This document shows, piece by piece, positions 15,330 through 24,104 of a stretch of 64,000 nucleotides of DNA. This DNA is from Clostridia bacterium (GTDB taxonomy: Bacteria; Bacillota; Clostridia; Oscillospirales; Acutalibacteraceae). The position numbers were made by a program, and so were the translations under genes. Under the pieces are notes generated by a model. The model did no database searches, was not told where the DNA came from, and worked only from the letters and a program-made list of their open reading frames with translations. The first letter of the stretch is position 1. The number at the start of each line of letters is the position of its first letter. Location of the stretch: assembly GCA_017516485.1 (NCBI GenBank), contig JAFXCH010000013.1, forward strand, positions 59,195 to 123,194, read 5' to 3'.

Positions 15330-17966
15330 ATGCAGTGGACAGGTCTTAACGAATTAAGAGAAAAATATCTCGCTTTTTTTGAGTCGAAAGAGCATCTGAG
15401 AATGCCCAGCTTCTCTCTTGTGCCTCAGGGTGACAAGAGTATCCTGCTTATCAACGCAGGTATGACTCCTATGAAAAAATACTTCACAGGCGAAGTAACT
15501 CCCCCCAGAAAGAGAGTTACAACCTGCCAGAAGTGTATCCGTACACCCGATATTGAGAATGTCGGTAAAACAGCACGTCACGGCACGTACTTTGAAATGC
15601 TTGGCAATTTCTCATTCGGCGATTACTTCAAGCGTGAGGCAACAGCCTGGGCATGGGAGTTCTTTACAAAGGTGCTCGAAATTCCCGCAGAGCTTCTCTA
15701 TGTCAGCGTATACCTCGAAGACGATGAAGCTTACGATATCTGGACTAAAGAGGTCGGTGTTGACCCCTCACATATGGTCCGTTTTGGTAAAGAGGACAAC
15801 TTCTGGGAGCACGGTGCAGGCCCCTGCGGTCCCTGTTCCGAGATTTATTTTGACAGAGGCCCTTCAAAGGGTTGCGGCAGCCCCGACTGTAAGGTAGGCT
15901 GTGAGTGCGACAGATTTATCGAAGTCTGGAACCTTGTTTTCACTCAGTTCGAAAACGACGGCAAGAATAACTATACTCGCCTTGCAAACCCCAATATCGA
16001 CACAGGTATGGGTCTTGAAAGACTTGCTTGCATAATGCAGGATGTTGACAACCTTTTCGAGGTTGATACCGTTCAGAACATTATGAAGCACATTATCAGC
16101 ATCGCAGGTATCAACTACCACGACGATGCAAAGAAGGATGTTTCACTTCGTGTTATCACCGACCATATCCGCAGCACAACCTTTATGGTAGGCGACGGTG
16201 TCCTTCCCTCCAACAGCGGCAGAGGCTATGTTCTTCGCCGTCTTCTCCGCCGTGCAGCTCGTCACGGCAGACTCATCGGTATCGACAGACCTTTCCTTGC
16301 TGAAGTATGCGACACTGTTATTGAGGAAAACAAGAACGCTTACCCCAACCTTGTTGAGAAGCAGGATTACATCAAGAAGGTTATCTCAATGGAAGAGGAG
16401 AGCTTCTACAAGACTATCGACTCGGGTCTCGGTCTGCTGAACGAGATGATGGACAAAGCCGAAGGCGGTGTGCTTTCGGGAGAAGATGCGTTCAAGCTTC
16501 AGGACACATACGGATTCCCGATTGACCTTACAAAGGAAATCGCAAGCGAAAAGAATATGACAGTTGACGAGGAGAAATTCCGTCAGCTTGTTGAAGAAGC
16601 AAGACTCCTTGCAAAGAGCGTAAAGAGAAACGCAGCAGACTCCGACTGGAGAAGCAACGGCGTTTCATTCAAGGATATTGCCGCAACTCAGTTTACAGGC
16701 TACACCGAAAACAACACAGATGCTGTTGTGCTCGCACTTGTTGCCGACGGCGAAAGAAAAGATTTCATCAACGATGGCGACAGTGCAGTAGTTGTGCTTG
16801 ATAAAACATCATTCTATGCAGAAAGCGGCGGTCAGGTAGGCGACAGCGGTGTAATCAGAATAGGCGAGAGCGTATTTGAGGTTACAAAGACTACAAAAGA
16901 CCCCGACGGTGCATACCTTCACCAGGGTACACTTGTCGGCGACGGCATAAAGGTTGGCGATAAGGCTGTTACCGTATACAACGAAGAAGTAAGAGAGTCT
17001 ACAAAGAGAAACCACACAGCTGCTCACCTTCTTCAGGCAGCTCTTCGTGAAATCCTCGGCTCACATGTTGAGCAGGCAGGTCAGCTTGTAAATGACAGCG
17101 CTATGAGATTTGACTTTACTCATTTCTCCGCTCTTACATCAGAAGAGCTTGCAGCTGTTGAAAATAAAGTTAATGAGGTTATTCTTTCTGCCTGTGCAGT
17201 GTCAAGCACAGAAATGCCTATTGAAGAGGCAAAGAAGATGGGTGCTATGGCACTCTTCGGTGAGAAGTACGGCGATGTTGTTCGTGTTGTAAAAGCAGGC
17301 GAATTCTCAACAGAGCTTTGCGGCGGTACACACGTTGACAATGCAGGTAAGCTCGGCCTGTTTAAGATTGTTTCCGAGTCATCGGTTGCTTCCGGTGTAC
17401 GCAGAATTGAAGCTGTAACAGGTAAGGGTGTTGTTGAGTACATTGCTTCTCTCAATTCACTTATCGCAAACACAGCAAAGGCTATGAAGCTCGGCAACGT
17501 AAATGAGCTTGAACGTAAGGCGACTGCTATGGCTGCTGAGCTTAAAGAAAAAGAGAGAGAGATTGCCGCTCTTTCCGCACAGCTTACAGACCTTAAGTCT
17601 GCCGACATCTTCTCTGCACCTGAGCAGATCGGTGCAGTCAAGCTTATCATCGCAAGAGCAGAGGATATGTCTGCTGACGATATCCGCTCCCTCGGTGACA
17701 AGGCAAAAGAGCAGGGCGACGACGTAGTTGCTGTTATTGCCTGTGTCAACAACGAAAAGGGCAGTGCAAACATTGCTGTTGCCTGCGGTAAGGCTGCTGT
17801 TGCGGCAGGTGCAAATGCAGGCGCAATCGTACGCGCAGTTGCACAGCTTGCAGGCGGTAACGGCGGCGGTAAGCCCGACTTTGCTATGGCAGGCGCAAAA
17901 GACCTTTCAAAGCTTGACGATGCTGTTGCGGCTGCAAACGGTATCGTTGCAGGTATGCTTAAATAA
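15330..17966 (+). CDS. alaS: Alanyl-tRNA synthetase
   Basis: An 878-residue class II synthetase that charges tRNA-Ala and edits mischarged Ser and Gly. It has full length and all domains. The catalytic core includes NAGMTPMKKYF and RTPDIENVGKTARHGTYFEM. The editing domain has HTAAHLL and CGGTHVDNAGKLG, which together supply the zinc ligands, and the C-terminal DHHA1-type domain ends with a Gly-rich GGNGGGKPDFAMAGA segment. The ATG at 15330 follows GGAAAGGA. A TTG at 15321 is too close to that site and a TTG at 15309 precedes it. A HIT-family gene follows after 27 bp with its own ribosome site, probably on the same transcript. Confidence 0.97.
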   Translation: MQWTGLNELREKYLAFFESKEHLRMPSFSLVPQGDKSILLINAGMTPMKKYFTGEVTPPRKRVTTCQKCIRTPDIENVGKTARHGTYFEMLGNFSFGDYFKREATAWAWEFFTKVLEIPAELLYVSVYLEDDEAYDIWTKEVGVDPSHMVRFGKEDNFWEHGAGPCGPCSEIYFDRGPSKGCGSPDCKVGCECDRFIEVWNLVFTQFENDGKNNYTRLANPNIDTGMGLERLACIMQDVDNLFEVDTVQNIMKHIISIAGINYHDDAKKDVSLRVITDHIRSTTFMVGDGVLPSNSGRGYVLRRLLRRAARHGRLIGIDRPFLAEVCDTVIEENKNAYPNLVEKQDYIKKVISMEEESFYKTIDSGLGLLNEMMDKAEGGVLSGEDAFKLQDTYGFPIDLTKEIASEKNMTVDEEKFRQLVEEARLLAKSVKRNAADSDWRSNGVSFKDIAATQFTGYTENNTDAVVLALVADGERKDFINDGDSAVVVLDKTSFYAESGGQVGDSGVIRIGESVFEVTKTTKDPDGAYLHQGTLVGDGIKVGDKAVTVYNEEVRESTKRNHTAAHLLQAALREILGSHVEQAGQLVNDSAMRFDFTHFSALTSEELAAVENKVNEVILSACAVSSTEMPIEEAKKMGAMALFGEKYGDVVRVVKAGEFSTELCGGTHVDNAGKLGLFKIVSESSVASGVRRIEAVTGKGVVEYIASLNSLIANTAKAMKLGNVNELERKATAMAAELKEKEREIAALSAQLTDLKSADIFSAPEQIGAVKLIIARAEDMSADDIRSLGDKAKEQGDDVVAVIACVNNEKGSANIAVACGKAAVAAGANAGAIVRAVAQLAGGNGGGKPDFAMAGAKDLSKLDDAVAAANGIVAGMLK

Positions 17967-17993
17967 ACCAATAAAAACAAAGGAGATTTCAAG

Positions 17994-18335
17994 ATGTCCG
18001 ATTGTATTTTCTGTAAAATTGCTGCAGGCGAAATCCCCAGCAATAAGGCTTATGAGGACGATAAGGTTTTAGCTTTTTATGACCTTGACCCTCAGGCACC
18101 CACACATATACTCGTTATCCCCAAGCAGCACATCAAGTCTGCGGCTGAGATTGATGAGAGCAACTCCGCACTTATTGCCCACGTTTTCGAGGTTGCGGCA
18201 AAGCTTGCAAAGCAGCTCGGCCTTGACAACGGCTTCCGCGTTGTAACAAACTGCGGCGAGAGTGCAGGCCAGAGCGTGCACCATATCCACTTCCACCTTC
18301 TTGGTGGCAGAGATTTCACCTGGCCTCCGGGCTAA
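17994..18335 (+). CDS. HIT-family nucleotide-binding protein (HinT-like)
   Basis: A 113-residue histidine-triad protein. Markers are CIFCKIAAGEIPS at the start, ILVIPKQHI in the middle and the active-site triad SVHHIHFHLLGGR near the end. HinT-type proteins hydrolyse adenosine phosphoramidates and acyl-adenylates. That fits a position behind an aminoacyl-tRNA synthetase, because lysyl- and other aminoacyl-AMPs are known HinT substrates. CxxC at residues 4-7 resembles the zinc site of many members. AAAGGAG precedes the ATG. The coding region stops where the hairpin array begins. Confidence 0.93.
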   Translation: MSDCIFCKIAAGEIPSNKAYEDDKVLAFYDLDPQAPTHILVIPKQHIKSAAEIDESNSALIAHVFEVAAKLAKQLGLDNGFRVVTNCGESAGQSVHHIHFHLLGGRDFTWPPG

Positions 18336-18538
18336 GAAAATCCGCAAAGCGGATTTTCAGCGATATAAATTCCTTACGGAATTTGTTATATGCCTGTCGG
18401 CACGATATGTCACTTCGTGACGCGATATGCGCTGCGGCGTGCGGAGGAATTTATATCATATCGCAGCTGAGATTTATCGAGGCTATATCGCAACCGAACG
18501 CAAGTGAGGTTATATCGCATTTGCCTGACAAGGCAAAT
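18336..18538. repeat. Intergenic array of small hairpins with GATAT spacers
   Basis: At least six compact hairpins stand side by side: GAAAATCCGC/GCGGATTTTC (18336-18358), AAATTCC/GGAATTT (18367-18384), TGCC/GGCA (18391-18402), GTCAC/GTGAC (18409-18421), an AACC/GGTT hairpin near 18492-18511, and ATTTGCCT/AGGCAAAT (18519-18538). They are separated by GATATA/GATATG in the left half and TATATCGC/CATATCGC in the right half, so the array is roughly symmetrical about its middle. GCGATATG (18422) also pairs with CATATCGC (18457), and CGATATAAATTCC (18361) with GGAATTTATATC (18445). It is non-coding and separates the HIT gene from the phosphoribosyltransferase gene. Confidence 0.75.
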
Positions 18539-18576
18539 ATTTCACTATTGCTCATAACTGAAAGGAACGATTTTAA

Positions 18577-19116
18577 ATGGGCGAGTTTTATACAATGAAA
18601 ATTGCGGGTCTGGAGCGTCAGCTTCCGATCTGCCCGCTTAACGATAAGGTAAGCATTGCAGGCTTTATCATTTTCGGCGATGTTGAGCTTACGGTAAAGG
18701 CCTGTGAGGAGCTTCTCAAGAAGTTGCCCGAGTTTGACTACATAGTTACACCTGAGGCAAAGAGTATTCCTCTGGCTTACGAAATGTCCAGACAGAGCGG
18801 CAAAAAATACTTTGTTGCACGTAAAAAGGCAAAGCTCTATATGCAGGCACCTGTTACCGTTGATGTCCGCTCTATCACTACCGATGCAGAGCAGGTGCTT
18901 ATTCTTGACGGTGCAGACGGTGAACAGATAAGAGGCAAGAAGGTTGTTATTGTCGACGACGTTATAAGCACAGGTGAATCACTTACCGCTATGGAGAAGT
19001 TGATGGCTCACTTTGATGCAGATATTGTTGCCAAGGCCGCAGTACTTGCCGAGGGCGATGCTGCAAAACGTGACGATATTGTTTTCCTTGAAGAATTACC
19101 TCTGATATTTACATGA
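18577..19116 (+). CDS. Adenine-phosphoribosyltransferase-like protein
   Basis: A 179-residue type I phosphoribosyltransferase. The PRPP-binding loop is VVIVDDVISTGESL (about residues 125-138), preceded by PEAKSIPLAYEMSR and KKYFVARKKAKLYM, the pattern of the Apt/Xpt group. Apt-type enzymes transfer ribose-5-phosphate from PRPP to a purine base. Similar proteins in Clostridia are annotated as adenine phosphoribosyltransferase, but base specificity cannot be fixed here. The ATG follows AAAGGA just after the hairpin array. The stop overlaps the comEC start (ATGA), so the two genes are translationally coupled. Confidence 0.82.
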   Translation: MGEFYTMKIAGLERQLPICPLNDKVSIAGFIIFGDVELTVKACEELLKKLPEFDYIVTPEAKSIPLAYEMSRQSGKKYFVARKKAKLYMQAPVTVDVRSITTDAEQVLILDGADGEQIRGKKVVIVDDVISTGESLTAMEKLMAHFDADIVAKAAVLAEGDAAKRDDIVFLEELPLIFT

Positions 19117-21278
19117 TTTCACGTCCTTTTGCACTTGTAGGATTCAGCTTTGTATTCACTTTGCTGGCTCTGGGTATTGTGTCCGATGTAGTAACGGTGT
19201 TCGTTGTATGTGCGGTTGCTTTGATTGCTGTTGCAATTTTTATAAAGCGGCTTTCGGGCAGGGCAGAGTATGCCGTATGCGGACTTTGTGTGATTGCGGC
19301 TTGTATCAGCTTTAACTTTGCACAGAAGGTGCTTTATGCTCCTGCATTAAGCTTTGTCGGTAATAACCTTGAGGTCAGAGCTACGGTTGAAGATATTGAG
19401 AGTGCAAATGCAAACACATACTATACTCTTCGCACATCACACATAGGTGATATCGAAACTGAACAGACCTTAAGGCTCAGGCAAAAAGAGCCTCTTGAAA
19501 TATCGGTAGGCGACGGCATAGAGCTTACAGGCGATATATCAAAAATCGGTCGGAGTGAAGAGACACATAATTATTACAAGTCAAAAGGGATTTTTCTCAG
19601 ATGTGAGAGCGATGATATAACTCAGATTATCCCGACGGATAAAAAGCCGACAGCTTATTATATTTATATGCTTCGGCATAGTGCAAGCGAAAATCTTCTT
19701 AAGTTTGTCGGTGAAGAGGTCGGCGGCCTTGCAATAGGTATGCTGACGGGTGATAAGGTTTACCTGAGTCCGCTTGTCAATAATTCTTTCAGAGTCTGCG
19801 GCCTTTCTCATACGCTTGCCGTTTCGGGTCTGCATATGAATATTATCGTTATGGCTCTCTACACTCTGGTGAGTCGGTTGCTGCCGAGGTTTAAAAGAAT
19901 TGCGGCGGCGATTTGTATACCGATTGCACTGTTTTATTGTGCGTTTTCGGGTTTTTCGGTGTCTGCGGTGCGTGCCTGTGTAATGATAGTTGTCATAATG
20001 TTGGCAAAGGTTATTTCGCGTAGGGATGATTCACTCAATTCACTCGGTCTGGCGGCTTTGCTGATTTCGCTTTTCAGCCCGTTTGCCGTGCTTGACTGGT
20101 CGTTTATGCTCTCGTTTTCTTCAACGCTCGGAATTGTTGTATGTGCTCCGTTTATACGTAAATTGAGCCTTGCGATACTGAGCAGAATAAAGGTAAGAAA
20201 ACTTGCAGGGCTGATTGTAAGCATTTATGAAACGGCGGCAATTACCTGCGTTGCAACGGCATTTACTTTGCCCGTTATGGTTATGTTTGTCGGTCAGGTT
20301 TCACTCGTATTCCTGCCTGCAAACCTTGCGACATTTTTCGCAGTGCCTGCTTTTATGGTTTTATCCGCTTTTACTGCGGTGTTCGGATTTTTGCCTTTTG
20401 CATTTCCTGCAGAGGCTTCGGCTTTTGTGTGCAGGTGGATAGGAAAATATCTGCTAAAAACTGTTGAGTTGCTTTCAGGCTCTTCTTTTGTAAGTGTTAA
20501 ATCAAATTCATTTGCACTCAAACTCTGGCTGGGCGGTGCACTTATTGCAGTTGCACTTGCGGTATATCTGGTAAGAAACAGGAAAAAGGCTTTCAGGTTT
20601 AGTACAGCTTTTGTGAGTGCTTCACTTGCACTTACCTGTACTGTCAGTGCTGTTGAAAATAAAGGTACGGTTTCGGTTACGGCGGTTAATGTAAAAGACG
20701 ATGCGTGCTATATCGTGTCGCACGGTACGTCGGCTGTTGTTATAGGTTGTGCGTGTGCTGATTATGTTATGAGCGGTGTGCTCGATGAGCTTGGTGTAAT
20801 ACGCATCGAGCTTGCGCTTGTTACAGCGTGTACCGATGAAAACGACCTTGAACTTATCGAAATTTCCAAACAATATGCTGTTGAGCGTGTTGTTGTGCCG
20901 TGCGGATATTCTGCAGAAAACTTACCTAAAGGTTACGAAGAATCGGACGATTTTTCATATGATTTTTACGGCAGTAAGATTACATATAAAAACTTAAACG
21001 GATATGATTTATGCAGGCTCGATTCAGAGTCGGGCAGTGTGCTGTTTACTTTCGGTACGCTTACACCATCAGAGCTTTTGGAAGACCTATCGGCAGATTT
21101 CCTTTTTACAAAGGCACAGCCTCCGTTGACAATTAATACGGCAAGCTACAAAGCTGTTGTGATTTCGGCAGGCGGCAATACTTATATAAACAGTAAGAAT
21201 TCATATTCAACAAACGATTACGGTAATATTATTCTTCGTTTCAATGCGTGGTGCAAATATAAAATAAATTCATTTTAA
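19113..21278 (+). CDS. comEC: ComEC/Rec2-family membrane protein with degenerate nuclease-like domain
   Basis: A 721-residue polytopic protein. The N-terminal third contains an OB-like segment (about 100-150). The Competence core begins with MLTGDKVYLSPLV and SHTLAVSGLHMNIIVM, followed by about eight membrane segments. In competent bacteria ComEC forms the channel for single-stranded DNA uptake. The C-terminal beta-lactamase-like domain (about 510-721) is recognisable by fold cues (VTAVNVKDDACYIVSHG), but the metal-ligand motif usually reading HxHxDH is replaced by ACTDEND, so no nuclease activity is expected. Coupled to the phosphoribosyltransferase gene and followed after 15 bp by holA, the usual Firmicutes order comEC-holA. 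comEA is not present. Confidence 0.9.
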   Translation: MISRPFALVGFSFVFTLLALGIVSDVVTVFVVCAVALIAVAIFIKRLSGRAEYAVCGLCVIAACISFNFAQKVLYAPALSFVGNNLEVRATVEDIESANANTYYTLRTSHIGDIETEQTLRLRQKEPLEISVGDGIELTGDISKIGRSEETHNYYKSKGIFLRCESDDITQIIPTDKKPTAYYIYMLRHSASENLLKFVGEEVGGLAIGMLTGDKVYLSPLVNNSFRVCGLSHTLAVSGLHMNIIVMALYTLVSRLLPRFKRIAAAICIPIALFYCAFSGFSVSAVRACVMIVVIMLAKVISRRDDSLNSLGLAALLISLFSPFAVLDWSFMLSFSSTLGIVVCAPFIRKLSLAILSRIKVRKLAGLIVSIYETAAITCVATAFTLPVMVMFVGQVSLVFLPANLATFFAVPAFMVLSAFTAVFGFLPFAFPAEASAFVCRWIGKYLLKTVELLSGSSFVSVKSNSFALKLWLGGALIAVALAVYLVRNRKKAFRFSTAFVSASLALTCTVSAVENKGTVSVTAVNVKDDACYIVSHGTSAVVIGCACADYVMSGVLDELGVIRIELALVTACTDENDLELIEISKQYAVERVVVPCGYSAENLPKGYEESDDFSYDFYGSKITYKNLNGYDLCRLDSESGSVLFTFGTLTPSELLEDLSADFLFTKAQPPLTINTASYKAVVISAGGNTYINSKNSYSTNDYGNIILRFNAWCKYKINSF

Positions 21279-21293
21279 AAGGAGGCGGACGGT

Positions 21294-22325
21294 ATGGCGG
21301 TTATGACCGAGCAGGAATTTAAAAAGCAGATATCTTCGGGCAATTTGCCGCAGGTCTGCCTTATATACGGCGATGAGGAATACCTCAAAAAGCATTATGT
21401 TTCACTGCTTGAAAAAAAGAGTGTGGACGAAGCTATGGCAAGTTTTAATCTTCATCGCATTAACGGTGAAGGCTTTGTGTTTGACGAGCTGTATCAGGCT
21501 GTGCAGTCAATGCCTTTTATGAGCGACTACAGCTGTGTTGTTGTAAAAGACCTTGCAATTGATAAACTCAAAAATGATGAATTTGAGCCGCTTCTCGATA
21601 TTCTTGGTGACCCTAACGAAACCTGCGTGCTTGTTTTCTGGATGGACAGTGTTGTGCCTGATGAAAAGAAGGATAAGGTCAAGAACTTTATCGATGCTGT
21701 AAACGAGGTCGGCGTTGTGCTTCGGCTCGATAAAATGAGCGGAGCACAGCTTTATAAGCTGCTTGAAAACGGTGCGGCAAAGCGTGGCTGCACAATGTCA
21801 CGTGACGTGTCGACCTACCTTGCAAACCGTGTGGGCGATGACCTCAATACACTGCTCAATGAGCTCGAAAAGCTTTGTTTTTACAAGGGCGAGGGCGAGG
21901 TAACAAGGCGCGATGTCGACGCAATCTGCACACGTTCGCTTGATGCAAGTGTGTTTGATTTGTCAAAGGCACTCGTTGGCGGTACGGCACAGCAGGCGTT
22001 TGGTATTCTGAATGACCTGCTTGCACAAAAAGAAAAGCCCGTTGTAATTCTCGGCACGCTCATATCAGCTTACGTCGATATGTACCGCGCACAGGTTGCA
22101 CTGAGTTCGGGTGAGGCTGCTGATGCGGCGGCAAAGGTTTTCAATTACAAGCGCCGTGAATTCAGGCTCAAAAACGGTGCAAGAAGCAGTGCGAATATGT
22201 CCCTTGAGCAGATACGTAACTGTCTTGATATTCTGGCTGATGCCGATATGAGGCTCAAGAGCACCGCACTTGATGAAAGACGAATTTTAGAGGAGCTGAT
22301 GCTCCGTTTAATGCTTATAAGTTAG
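21294..22325 (+). CDS. holA: DNA polymerase III delta subunit
   Basis: A 343-residue clamp-loader subunit that opens the sliding clamp. Family signs are VCLIYGDEEYLKKHY at the start, HRINGEGFVFDELYQAVQSM, FWMDSVVPDEKKDKVKNF, and the AAA+ lid and collar with ANRVGDDLNTLLNELEKL. The C-terminal helical domain ends RILEELMLRLML. Length is typical for Gram-positive HolA (330-350). AAAGGAGG precedes the ATG. The position directly after comEC supports the call. It is followed after about 10 bp by a TOPRIM protein. Confidence 0.93.
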   Translation: MAVMTEQEFKKQISSGNLPQVCLIYGDEEYLKKHYVSLLEKKSVDEAMASFNLHRINGEGFVFDELYQAVQSMPFMSDYSCVVVKDLAIDKLKNDEFEPLLDILGDPNETCVLVFWMDSVVPDEKKDKVKNFIDAVNEVGVVLRLDKMSGAQLYKLLENGAAKRGCTMSRDVSTYLANRVGDDLNTLLNELEKLCFYKGEGEVTRRDVDAICTRSLDASVFDLSKALVGGTAQQAFGILNDLLAQKEKPVVILGTLISAYVDMYRAQVALSSGEAADAAAKVFNYKRREFRLKNGARSSANMSLEQIRNCLDILADADMRLKSTALDERRILEELMLRLMLIS

Positions 22326-22336
22326 GACTTTGTGTG

Positions 22337-22939
22337 ATGATTAAGATTAAGCAGGCTGTCATTGTCGAGGGTAAGTACGATAAAATACGCCTCGAGTCGC
22401 TGATTGATGCGACGATTATACAAACCGACGGCTTTGCAATTTTTAAAGATAAAGAAAAACAGCGCCTTATAAGGCGGCTGGCAGAAAAAAACGGTATACT
22501 TATTCTGACCGACAGTGATTCAGCAGGCTTTAAAATCCGCTCGTTTCTGGGTGGATGCGTGCCGAAGGATAAGGTGATTCACGCTTATATTCCCGATGTG
22601 CTTGGCAAGGAGAAACGCAAGGATGCTCCTTCAAAAGAGGGCAAAATCGGTGTTGAGGGTATGCGTACGCAGGCACTTGTGGATGCACTTTCAAAAGCAG
22701 GTGTGTTTTATGAAAAAACTCTCGAGCCCGTCAGAAAAGTAACAGTTACCGATTTGTTTGAGGACGGACTCAGTGGCGGAGATAATTCGCAGGCAAAGAA
22801 AAAGTCTTTGCTTAAATATCTCGGTTTGCCCGAGCGCCTTTCAACCTCATCATTTTTACAGCTCATAAATACGTTTATGACGTACGATGAATACAAGTCA
22901 GCTGTTGAGTTCTGCAGAAAGGAGTGGGAGAATGGCTGA
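22337..22939 (+). CDS. TOPRIM-domain protein, RNase M5-like
   Basis: A 200-residue protein with an N-terminal TOPRIM domain: VIVEGKYDK with the conserved Glu, and ILTDSDSAGFKIR with the DxD metal motif. A C-terminal DUF4093-like part follows (VTVTDLFEDGLSGG and PERLSTSSFLQLINTFMTYDEY). This layout matches RNase M5, which matures 5S rRNA in Firmicutes, but canonical M5 usually has DPDxxGE rather than DSDSAG. I therefore leave the symbol blank. The ATG at 22337 is preferred to the GTG one codon earlier; the ribosome site is weak. It overlaps ispD by 8 bp. Confidence 0.8.
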   Translation: MIKIKQAVIVEGKYDKIRLESLIDATIIQTDGFAIFKDKEKQRLIRRLAEKNGILILTDSDSAGFKIRSFLGGCVPKDKVIHAYIPDVLGKEKRKDAPSKEGKIGVEGMRTQALVDALSKAGVFYEKTLEPVRKVTVTDLFEDGLSGGDNSQAKKKSLLKYLGLPERLSTSSFLQLINTFMTYDEYKSAVEFCRKEWENG

Positions 22940-23618
22940 TAAAGGTTTTGTAAGTGCGGTTATAGTTGCCGCAGGCAGCTCAAGACGAATGGGCGGTATC
23001 AATAAGCTCCTGCTCGAAATAAAAGGAAAAACAGTGCTTTGCCGCAGTGTTGAGGCATTTGAAAACAACGCTGATATAAATGAAATAATTGTTGCGGCAA
23101 GAGAAGAGGATATAGAAGAATACAGGGCTCTGCTTGCTCAGTATAAAAAGGTAAAATGCATTGTGCCCGGCGGTGAAACAAGGCAGAAAAGCGTTGCCTC
23201 GGCTATAGCCGCCTGCAGTGATAATTGCGATATGATTGCAATTCACGACGGTGCAAGGCCGCTTGTTTCGCAGGATGTAATCAGCCGTACGGTTGATGCC
23301 GCTTTTGAGTGCGGCGGTGCCGCCTGCGGTGTAAGAGTAAAGGACACGATAAAGGTTACCGATTCCGACGGTATGATTACCGACACACCCGACAGAGCTA
23401 CACTCTGGGCTGTGCACACTCCGCAGTGCTTTGATAAAAAGCTCTATGTTTCCTGCGTTGAGTCGCTCGGTGAAAAAGCAAAGGATATGACTGATGATTG
23501 CCGCCTTGTCGAAAATTGCGGCGGTAAGGTCAGAATGATAGAAGGCTCTTACTCAAATATTAAGATTACGACAGCAGAGGATATTCCTATGGCAGAGTCG
23601 CTTTTGGGAGATGAGTAA
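22932..23618 (+). CDS. ispD: 2-C-methyl-D-erythritol 4-phosphate cytidylyltransferase
   Basis: Third step of the MEP isoprenoid pathway: joins CTP and MEP to give CDP-ME. The 228-residue protein has the nucleotide loop [11 protein letters not shown] (residues 10-20), HDGARPLVS and the C-terminal [12 protein letters not shown]. The ATG at 22932 follows AAAGGAGTGGGAG, inside the end of the TOPRIM gene. ispF begins immediately after the stop, the common ispDF pairing, which separates this gene from the TarI-type paralogue at 56239. Confidence 0.94.
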   Translation: MADKGFVSAVIVAAGSSRRMGGINKLLLEIKGKTVLCRSVEAFENNADINEIIVAAREEDIEEYRALLAQYKKVKCIVPGGETRQKSVASAIAACSDNCDMIAIHDGARPLVSQDVISRTVDAAFECGGAACGVRVKDTIKVTDSDGMITDTPDRATLWAVHTPQCFDKKLYVSCVESLGEKAKDMTDDCRLVENCGGKVRMIEGSYSNIKITTAEDIPMAESLLGDE

Positions 23619-23619
23619 A

Positions 23620-24099
23620 ATGTTAAGAATAGGTCACGGTTACGATGTGCACCGTCTTGTCGAGGGCAGAAAGCTTATACTCGGCGGTGTTGAAATAGAA
23701 TATACAAAGGGTTTGCTCGGTCACTCCGATGCTGATGTATTGCTTCACGCAATTTCCGATGCACTTCTCGGTGCCGCTGCAATGGGCGACATCGGCGGAA
23801 TGTTTCCCGACACTGACCCTGCTTTTAAAGATGCCGACAGCCTTGAGCTTTTGCGTCAGGTTGTAAAAAGGCTCAATTCGGCAGGCTATACCGTAGGTAA
23901 TATCGATGCTACGGTAATTGCTCAGGCACCAAAGCTCAAACCGCACATAGAAAAAATGCGTGAGAATATTGCATCTGCCTGCGGTGTTGATATTTCTTTC
24001 GTAAACGTCAAGGCTACAACGGAAGAAGGCCTTGGCTTCAGCGGCAGCGGTGAGGGAATTGCCTCACATTCTGTTTGTACAATATTAATCGGAGAATAA
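23620..24099 (+). CDS. ispF: 2-C-methyl-D-erythritol 2,4-cyclodiphosphate synthase
   Basis: Fifth step of the MEP pathway: cyclises CDP-ME 2-phosphate to MEcPP with loss of CMP. The 159-residue protein starts at the second in-frame ATG (23620), where GGGAG has good spacing; the ATG at 23611 overlaps that site. The start [12 protein letters not shown] carries the metal ligands Asp and His, then [19 protein letters not shown] and [11 protein letters not shown] follow. The end has [20 protein letters not shown]. All family blocks are intact. Confidence 0.95.
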   Translation: MLRIGHGYDVHRLVEGRKLILGGVEIEYTKGLLGHSDADVLLHAISDALLGAAAMGDIGGMFPDTDPAFKDADSLELLRQVVKRLNSAGYTVGNIDATVIAQAPKLKPHIEKMRENIASACGVDISFVNVKATTEEGLGFSGSGEGIASHSVCTILIGE

Positions 24100-24104
24100 T
24101 AAAA

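Noticed and set aside
17120-18043. A 307-codon open frame on the minus strand opposite alaS and the HIT gene.
   Set aside because: It lies antisense to well-supported genes, is Ser/Ala/Ile-rich as expected from the complement of their codon usage, has no ribosome site and matches no family.
18336-18538. Possible CRISPR array because of regularly spaced short repeats.
   Set aside because: The repeated units are only 5-8 bp (GATAT-type), the segments between them are self-complementary hairpins rather than unique spacers, and no cas genes are near.
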